From positions 24,957 through 79,702 of the forward strand of contig NEWQ02000016.1 of assembly GCA_002869855.2 (NCBI GenBank): a DNA stretch of 54,746 bases, read 5' to 3'. This DNA is from Nitrospira sp. CG24D. GTDB taxonomy: Bacteria > Nitrospirota > Nitrospiria > Nitrospirales > Nitrospiraceae. The notes beneath the pieces were generated by a model that saw nothing but the letters and a program-made list of their open reading frames with translations, had not been told where the DNA came from and ran no database searches. How positions within the stretch are numbered: position 1 is the first letter of the stretch; each line of letters begins with the position of its first letter. Shown one piece after another: positions 50,058 through 54,746 of the stretch. Position numbers and translations under genes: made by a program.

Positions 50058-50576
50058 ATGAAGAAGCTCATTGGTCAATTCGTGCTCGCAGTGGTGTTTA
50101 TGGTCGGAGTCACGGCGGTATCCTATGCGGCTGATAAGATGGCTGCGCCTGGGCCCCAGGCTATCAAGGGGGATCTGCTGAAGATTGAGGGAGAGTTTTA
50201 TGTGGTCCAAACTGTAACCGGTAAGGAAGTGCGTGTACATGTCGATAAGACCACAAACCTGGACGGTACCTTCAAAACGGGCGAAGAACTCGAGATTCAG
50301 ATGACCGACAAGGGCCACGCATTTTCCATCAAGCATGTCAATGCGGTGAGTGGCGGAATGGCCGCGCCGGGCCCTCAGACGGTTAAGGGGGATCTGCTGA
50401 AAATCGAAGGGGAATCGTATGTCGTGCGTGACTTGAAGGGCAAGGAAGTCCGGCTGCATGTCGATCAGACCACCAAGCTGGAAGGCGGCGCCTTTAAGAC
50501 GGGCGATAAGATCGAGGCCCAGGTGTCGGATAAGAACCACGCGGTTTCGATGGCCCACGCAAACCCGGCGAAGTAG
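50058..50576 (+). CDS. Exported protein with two tandem beta repeat domains
   Basis: 172 residues, ATG 50058 after CAAGGAGGTGGGGTT. Signal peptide (GQFVLAVVFMVGVTAVSYAA), then two units of about 70 residues: MAAPGPQAIKGDLLKIEGEF ... FKTGEELEIQMTDKGHAFSI and MAAPGPQTVKGDLLKIEGES ... FKTGDKIEAQVSDKNHAVSM. The units are nearly identical, so the duplication is recent. A small OB-like barrel is likely. Periplasmic, function unknown. Confidence 0.78.
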   Translation: MKKLIGQFVLAVVFMVGVTAVSYAADKMAAPGPQAIKGDLLKIEGEFYVVQTVTGKEVRVHVDKTTNLDGTFKTGEELEIQMTDKGHAFSIKHVNAVSGGMAAPGPQTVKGDLLKIEGESYVVRDLKGKEVRLHVDQTTKLEGGAFKTGDKIEAQVSDKNHAVSMAHANPAK

Positions 50577-50793
50577 GTTCCGGGTTTCCAGGTGACAGTT
50601 TTTGCACACGGAAGGGGAGCAGGTCTAGCAGACCGACCCATTCCGTCATTCTTCGGGAAGGGGAGAAGGCGGCGAGATGCTTTGTGGCAATCGAAAATGA
50701 TGTGCAAAGGAATGTAGTCACATTCTCTCGATTTCGGGTGATAGCTGGTGGTCTAGCCTCTGGTAGTCACACGATTCCGTTCCAGGTCTTTCT

Positions 50794-51447
50794 ATGGCGC
50801 ACACAGAACCGGCACGATTTAATCCCAAGACCTTTCTTGCCAAAGTCGGCAATGGAAAGACCACGCTGAATCCGGAGAAGCTCGGGGTTCTATTCTCTCA
50901 AGGGGATGCGGCGAATGCCGTGTATTATATTCAGAGAGGCCGGGTCAAGCTGACGGCGGTCTCCCCGCAGGGCAAAGAGGCGGTGATCGGAATTCTCGAA
51001 CGGGGGGCTTTTTTCGGTGAAGGGTGTCTTGCCGGACAGCTGGTGTGTGTCACCACGGCGACGGCACTGGACTCTTCCGTGGTCGCGCGAATCGACAAGG
51101 CCGCCATGATGCGTGTGCTGCATGACGAACCTACCTTCGCCGCCCTGTTCATGGCCTATCTATTGTCCCATAGTATTCGAGTTCAAGAGGATCTTGTCGA
51201 TCATCTCTTTAATTCTGCTGAGAAACGGCTGGCGCGCATCCTTCTGTTGATGGCTCATTTTGGGAAAGAAGGGCAGCCGTCGCTCGTCATACCAAAAATT
51301 AGTCAGGAAATGCTGGCTGGTATGGTCGGCACGACACGGTCCAGAGTCAGCTTCTTTATGAAACGGTTCAAGCAGTTGGGCTTCATTAAATATAACGCCG
51401 GTCTCCATGTGCATAGTTCTCTCCTCAATGTGGTGCTTCACGATTAG
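50794..51447 (+). CDS. Crp/Fnr-family transcriptional regulator 3
   Basis: 217 residues. Ligand barrel (FSQGDAANAVYYIQRGRVKL), dimer helix (IRVQEDLVDHLFNSAEKRLA) and winged helix (GTTRSRVSFFMKRFKQLGF). Cys78 and Cys85 form CLAGQLVC, as in regulators 1 and 2. Closest to regulator 2 but without its basic N-terminal arm. The start has no strong ribosome site. No copy of the palindrome was found upstream. Confidence 0.9.
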   Translation: MAHTEPARFNPKTFLAKVGNGKTTLNPEKLGVLFSQGDAANAVYYIQRGRVKLTAVSPQGKEAVIGILERGAFFGEGCLAGQLVCVTTATALDSSVVARIDKAAMMRVLHDEPTFAALFMAYLLSHSIRVQEDLVDHLFNSAEKRLARILLLMAHFGKEGQPSLVIPKISQEMLAGMVGTTRSRVSFFMKRFKQLGFIKYNAGLHVHSSLLNVVLHD

Positions 51448-51489
51448 ATTCGCGGAACACGCATTGCCGTGGCTGAGTCCGCTCGCCAC

Positions 51490-52174
51490 GCGAGAACAAG
51501 AGCTGGGTGTTTTGCGGGATACGGTGCCTGGAAATTTTCAAGAGATTGCGCGATTGACTGGGCAGCTGACGGAGGAGCAGGTCGCTGTCGATGAGCGTGC
51601 GCCAGCCCAGCGCGAGGCGGTGAGTGTCGAACTGCTGGCGTCAGACCGGAATCATGAGGTCGCTACACTCCTGCCATTGCCGGAACCTCAGGATGGGAGA
51701 CTGGCGAAGGCAGAACAGGATCCCGTGGCCTCGATGCAGCCGGAGATTGTCAAAGGGATGTCATTGTCCAGCAGCTCGGTGATCACCTGGTTATTACCTT
51801 GTCGTCGCGCATGCTCTTTGTGTTCGGCAAGGATACGGTGAATGCGGCCGGCGCCAAGGTTTTGAGGCGGATCGGTATTGTGCTCAAGGACTTTTCGGAG
51901 AAGTCGGTGCAGGCCGACGGTCATACGGATAATGTGGCGATCCGCGGCGCCCTCCTCCAAAACATCCCGAATAGCCAAGCCTTGTCAAAGTCCCGGGCGG
52001 TGAATGCCCTGGGCATCTTGCGGCAAGGGGGTGTCGCAGAAGCTCGCTTGGAATCGACCGGCTATGCGGATACCAGCCTGTGACCAGCAATGATACTGGG
52101 CCGGGCGTCAGAGAAACCGCCGTGTCGAAATCATAGGGTCGCAACTGCGCGGCCAGTTGTTCAATGCGTTCTAA
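51490..52174 (+). pseudogene. Frameshifted OmpA/MotB-type gene
   Basis: Readable pieces in different frames: a coiled-coil part (ELGVLRDTVPGNFQEIARLT), then VIVQQLGDHLVITLSSRMLF, GKDTVNAAGAKVLRRIGIVL, VQADGHTDNVAIRGAL and RLESTGYADTSL, and then after a shift PVTSNDTGPG and RQRNRRVEIIGSQ. These are the OmpA-C peptidoglycan-binding domain. At least three frame changes (near 51760, 52080 and 52110) break it. An intact version would be an envelope-stabilising protein. No intact start is seen. Confidence 0.7.
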
Positions 52175-52202
52175 GGTTCTGCAGGATAAGAAGGATCACG
52201 CT

Positions 52203-52463
52203 ATGGACGAAAATTCAACGATGATTGGAGCTGGTTTGACTAGCCAGACTGACTCGAAGAGCGAAGGGGCTCCGCGAGTCATGGCTCGGAGAGTCCAGCC
52301 CGCACCGACTATTACGCCTGAGAAGATTGGCTGCGTGATGGCGGATGTGCAAGCACAGATCGATGGGCTTCAGCTGTATTTGATTGAGCTGAGTCTGGCG
52401 AAGACCCGGGTGACGTTGCTTGGCGAAAGAGGCTGGGGGCATGGGGATCGCGATCTTTCGTGA
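52203..52463 (+). CDS. Small hypothetical protein
   Basis: 86 residues from ATG 52203 (AAGGATCACGCT upstream). A Ser/Thr-rich N-terminus is followed by ITPEKIGCVMADVQAQIDGL and YLIELSLAKTRVTLL, mainly helical. No signal peptide. It is separated from the OmpA remnant by 28 bp. Function unknown. Confidence 0.5.
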   Translation: MDENSTMIGAGLTSQTDSKSEGAPRVMARRVQPAPTITPEKIGCVMADVQAQIDGLQLYLIELSLAKTRVTLLGERGWGHGDRDLS

Positions 52464-52534
52464 GACCGCCGGTGCTGAATTGATGTGATCGTATGGTGAG
52501 GCGTGTCATTTACGGGGTCGCGTAGCCCTCGTGA

Positions 52535-52843
52535 TTGCCTTACCAAGTCCGTACCGCCTTGGACAGCTTTCCAGGGAAAGTGATTAAGGCAGCACTTGAA
52601 AAGAACCATGGCACAACCGTATGGGATGTCGAAATCCTGACGGTCGACCAGGGCATCATGGACGTCCTTGTTGATGCAAAGTCAGGCTCGGTGATCAGGA
52701 CCGAGGAGAAGCTAGCCGGGATGCGGCATAGCGCAGTGTCGATATTTAGAGAGGAGAGTGGGGATGTTCTCCATGCCTCCAAGTTTACAGAAAGAGGTGT
52801 TCTATGGTTTTCATCATTGGACTGGCCACAATGGTTGCGTTAG
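52535..52843 (+). CDS. PepSY-domain-like protein, possibly a remnant
   Basis: 102 residues if started at TTG 52535, which has no ribosome site and follows a stop. FPGKVIKAALEKNHGTTVWD and VEILTVDQGIMDVLVDAKSG follow the PepSY pattern (a small domain thought to inhibit proteases or act in the periplasm). The usual signal peptide is missing, so it could be a 5'-truncated relic. It overlaps the small membrane-protein gene at 52804. Confidence 0.45.
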   Translation: MPYQVRTALDSFPGKVIKAALEKNHGTTVWDVEILTVDQGIMDVLVDAKSGSVIRTEEKLAGMRHSAVSIFREESGDVLHASKFTERGVLWFSSLDWPQWLR

Positions 52844-52971
52844 TGTGGGTTATCGCATCCAGCTTAGGACGACTGAGCGACGCAAGAAAGCGGCGTGTGT
52901 GCAAGCCGGTCGGAAAAGGTCGTTTGCTGACATCCTCAGATACCGGTGAGGCGCTTAGGCCGGCCGCCTAG
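52804..52971 (+). CDS. 55-residue membrane protein
   Basis: ATG 52804 after AGAAAGAGGTGTTCT. One membrane helix (VFIIGLATMVALVWVIASSL) followed by a basic cytoplasmic tail (GRLSDARKRRVCKPVGKGRL). Overlaps the 3' end of the PepSY-like frame in another frame. Function unknown. Confidence 0.5.
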   Translation: MVFIIGLATMVALVWVIASSLGRLSDARKRRVCKPVGKGRLLTSSDTGEALRPAA

Positions 52972-53092
52972 TTTCCTCTTAGAGAACGACTGCTGGAAAT
53001 AGCTTGGCGTTGCTCGACACTAAGCTGCGGTCCAGTTCCGCGTCATTAGGTTCGATGGAAAAGTGCTTGAGCATGAGACAGAAGAGCGTCAT

Positions 53093-53126
53093 GATCTGAG
53101 CGGCGGCTTGATGTCCCGCTCAGATC
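53093..53126. terminator. Bidirectional hairpin between convergent genes
   Basis: A perfect 11-bp stem (GATCTGAGCGG / CCGCTCAGATC) with a 12-nt loop, between the plus-strand gene ending at 52971 and the minus-strand gene ending at 53146. No clear T-run on either side. Position suggests a shared terminator. Confidence 0.55.
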
Positions 53127-53145
53127 TTAGACAGTGGAACTGAGG

Positions 53146-53310
53146 TCAGGAGAGTGGTGTTGTCTTGGTGCTGTCGGGCTGCATCGAAGCTTTGAGATCT
53201 TCAATCGCCTTTGCCACGTCGGTTTCAGTCGACCCAAACCGATCTCCCATCACCTTGATCGCTTGTTTAATGGCGGTGGTCATCTTCGTAATCTGTTCTG
53301 CTGGTGTCAT
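53146..53310 (-). CDS. 54-residue hypothetical protein
   Basis: ATG 53310 with CTAGGAGACTCGGC upstream. MTPAEQITKMTTAIKQAIKV, then MGDRFGSTETDVAKAIEDLK: a helical, soluble small protein. Not detected as a long ORF but has a good ribosome site and sits in an otherwise empty stretch. Function unknown. Confidence 0.55.
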   Translation of the reverse strand: MTPAEQITKMTTAIKQAIKVMGDRFGSTETDVAKAIEDLKASMQPDSTKTTPLS

Positions 53311-53363
53311 GCCGAGTCTCCTAGGTTAATGTCAGCTACATTCCAATTCACTGCACTCAGAAA

Positions 53364-53657
53364 TTATTGAACCACCGCTGAGGGGGGGCCTGCCCAAATA
53401 AGATAGGGGGGTTTTTTCAGCGCGTCCGCGCGAGGAAAATGTCGAATGGCGTAGTCGTATGCATGCGCTTGTGCGCTTTGACAGGTCGGCGCTGACAGAT
53501 GGTTGGAGATGACCTGAAAGTCCGCATGATCATCTTCTCCGATCTTGGCGGTATAGAGCGCGCAGGAAAACTCGCCATCCCTCGAACATTGGGTGCTGAT
53601 GACCAGGTGCGATCCGTCAGGAAACGTCATGAGGAGGTCAAGATTAGTTCGGCCCAT
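53364..53657 (-). CDS. Hypothetical protein
   Basis: 97 residues from ATG 53657 (AAGAGGACTT upstream). LDLLMTFPDGSHLVISTQCS and FQVISNHLSAPTCQSAQAHA suggest a compact alpha/beta domain without signal peptide. Tandem with the RRM gene upstream (30 bp apart), so probably co-transcribed. Family unknown. Confidence 0.6.
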   Translation of the reverse strand: MGRTNLDLLMTFPDGSHLVISTQCSRDGEFSCALYTAKIGEDDHADFQVISNHLSAPTCQSAQAHAYDYAIRHFPRADALKKPPYLIWAGPPSAVVQ

Positions 53658-53687
53658 AAGTCCTCTTGTTGGTAGTGCGGATCAGCA

Positions 53688-53951
53688 TCAGGCGGTGTGG
53701 GACGCATGGGGTGTGACGTAGAGCCGGAGGCATCGACCCTCTAGGAGGGCTCCCTCAAGGGCGACGACGACCTGCAACGCCTGTTCGGCAGACGCCATTT
53801 CCACAAAGCCATAGCCGGCTGAGGCGTCGGTGTTTTTGTGACGCACAATATATGCGCGGGCGACCGTACCGTATTTGTTAAACAAGTCGCGTAGTCCGTT
53901 ATCCGACACGGACTCGGTCAGTCCACCGACGTATACGACACGCTTTCCCAC
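53688..53951 (-). CDS. RRM-domain RNA-binding protein
   Basis: 87 residues from GTG 53951 (CAGGGGAATC upstream). RNP2 VVYVGGLTES and RNP1 SAGYGFVEMA are both complete; VALEGALLEGRCLRLYVTPH ends the domain. No Gly-rich tail. Third RRM protein in the window. Probably binds RNA in the cytoplasm, perhaps in cold or stress response. Confidence 0.85.
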   Translation of the reverse strand: MGKRVVYVGGLTESVSDNGLRDLFNKYGTVARAYIVRHKNTDASAGYGFVEMASAEQALQVVVALEGALLEGRCLRLYVTPHASHTA

Positions 53952-54001
53952 GATTCCCCTGCGCAGTTCTTTTGAAACACTGAGACGGTATGCTCAGTCG
54001 G

Positions 54002-54130
54002 CTAATGTTGGTCGCGTGGTTCAAAATAGGCATAGACGAGCACTCCTGCCACGCTGGCCATATATAGCAGCGTGGCCGCTCCAAGGGGATTCTGCGTCAG
54101 CCAGTGCATGAGCTGTTGCATCGGAATCAT
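54002..54130 (-). CDS. 42-residue membrane microprotein
   Basis: ATG 54130 after GAGAGGCACAGAACC. MIPMQQLMHWLTQNPLGAAT is followed by a single membrane helix (LLYMASVAGVLVYAYF) and a short acidic/basic end. Good ribosome site. It lies between the RRM gene and a basic protein gene on the same strand. Function unknown. Confidence 0.55.
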   Translation of the reverse strand: MIPMQQLMHWLTQNPLGAATLLYMASVAGVLVYAYFEPRDQH

Positions 54131-54163
54131 GGTTCTGTGCCTCTCGGTCTGTCGATAAGCCGG

Positions 54164-54445
54164 CTATTCGGTCGCGCCGCGACGTCTCGGTCGGCTCTCT
54201 GCCGGCCGGTTGTTTCTTCCCTGTGCTTTGCTTTCTTGCGCCGTCACCCGCGAACGTGTGGCTGGTCCGAATCCTGAACTGGCCAGTGAGGACACCTCCC
54301 GACGAATGGTTTCGATGGAAGAGGACTGTTCGGTCAATTTTGGATCGGTGAGCCCCAGGAGTTGCCACCGAATTTTCGGCTTCAACACGGCGCGGTTTTT
54401 CTTTTTGCCGGTCTTGCGACCTTTCCACACTGTCGAGATTTTCAT
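54164..54445 (-). CDS. Basic hypothetical protein
   Basis: 93 residues from ATG 54445 (AAGGAGCACGCC upstream; the frame is open earlier). MKISTVWKGRKTGKKKNRAV and a long Arg/Ser/Thr-rich end (ESRPRRRGATE) make it strongly basic; IRWQLLGLTDPKLTEQSSSI is the only hydrophobic part. Could bind nucleic acid. First gene of a minus-strand group ending at 53364. Confidence 0.55.
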   Translation of the reverse strand: MKISTVWKGRKTGKKKNRAVLKPKIRWQLLGLTDPKLTEQSSSIETIRREVSSLASSGFGPATRSRVTAQESKAQGRNNRPAESRPRRRGATE

Positions 54446-54746
54446 GGCGTGCTCCTTGTGCTGGTCTACGGGACTGTTCTCGGTCATACATTATCGCCGG
54501 CGCCGGTTCCACGATTGGTGTCGGTGATCCCCTATCGGGAGGCAGCGAAGCTGTCCCTCTGGAGATAGGGGCGTAAAAGCGGTCAGGTTACAGGAACGAT
54601 CGCGCGGAGACGGGAGTGAGGGGAGTGAAGCGCGCAACGGCAAATGGAGCTTGTACGGAGTGTCACTTTAGCACGTGGTCGGGCCTGAGTCAAACGGTGT
54701 GGTGTGGGGAAAGATTATAGAAACCGAACATGCGAGGGATATTAGG
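54446..54746. other. Right-edge intergenic sequence
   Basis: 300 bp to the window edge. It must hold the promoter of the minus-strand group, but I could not pick one with confidence. No ORF, repeat or operator of the consensus type was seen. Confidence 0.3.

Noticed and set aside
52535..52843. Calling the PepSY-like frame a definite pseudogene
   Set aside because: The domain itself seems complete and a TTG start is possible, so it is kept as a low-confidence CDS.
53284..53302. Minus-strand TGACACCAGCAGAACAG
   Set aside because: Left half-site has several mismatches and the stretch lies inside the small gene at 53146-53310.
1..54746. rRNA, tRNA, riboswitch or origin signals
   Set aside because: No cloverleaf, conserved rRNA segment, known riboswitch core or DnaA-box cluster was recognised by eye.

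Overview
The window looks like a chromosomal segment of a Nitrospira-type bacterium (phylum Nitrospirota). This is inferred from gene content and style: DUF3309 mini-membrane proteins, many CsbD/BON/YtxH stress proteins, several Crp/Fnr regulators ending in VVLHD, KaiB/KaiC homologues and short exported proteins with strong AGGAGG-type ribosome sites. No nitrite-oxidation gene, rRNA or tRNA was seen, so the genus is not proven.

Left part (1-12.5 kb): a cut-off helix-turn-helix gene, a ProA-like dehydrogenase without its catalytic cysteine, a 125-bp palindromic repeat, a methyltransferase, a DUF3422 membrane protein, a first CsbD protein, then a minus-strand block (RRM RNA-binding protein, fatty acid desaturase and small stress-type proteins). 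Small zinc-ribbon and exported proteins follow, then an XRE regulator next to six perfect 11-bp tandem repeats.

Middle (12.5-27.4 kb): two tandem Crp/Fnr regulators; a clock-like module (NarL-type response regulator divergent from kaiC-like, kaiB-like and histidine kinase genes); a PoxB-type thiamine diphosphate enzyme; a DUF4382 lipoprotein; an M48 protease; and a three-gene set of chorismatase, methyltransferase and polysaccharide deacetylase.

Right part (27.4-54.7 kb): a dense array of stress and envelope genes. It holds DUF3309 twins, DUF1207, Fe/Mn superoxide dismutase, a ferritin-like protein, a YtxH/DUF1328/DUF3015 series, a beta/gamma-crystallin protein, MlaC-like and LCAT-like lipoproteins, a CDGSH protein, three more CsbD genes, BON proteins, an outer-membrane barrel, a di-haem cytochrome and a third Crp/Fnr regulator. 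It is interrupted by an intact IS1182-type element and by decayed BON, SodC and OmpA genes.

The main result is a shared regulatory signal. Twelve promoters carry an imperfect palindrome, consensus TGAGCAATTNTGAYCAG, whose centre lies exactly 29.5 bp upstream of the first base of a -10-like hexamer (often CATACT). That is the geometry of a class II Crp/Fnr-activated promoter centred at -41.5. Two further copies differ in layout: one is immediately upstream of the second Crp/Fnr gene, the other is a perfect hairpin in front of the superoxide dismutase gene. I infer a compact stress/envelope regulon controlled by one or more of the three Crp/Fnr proteins encoded here.
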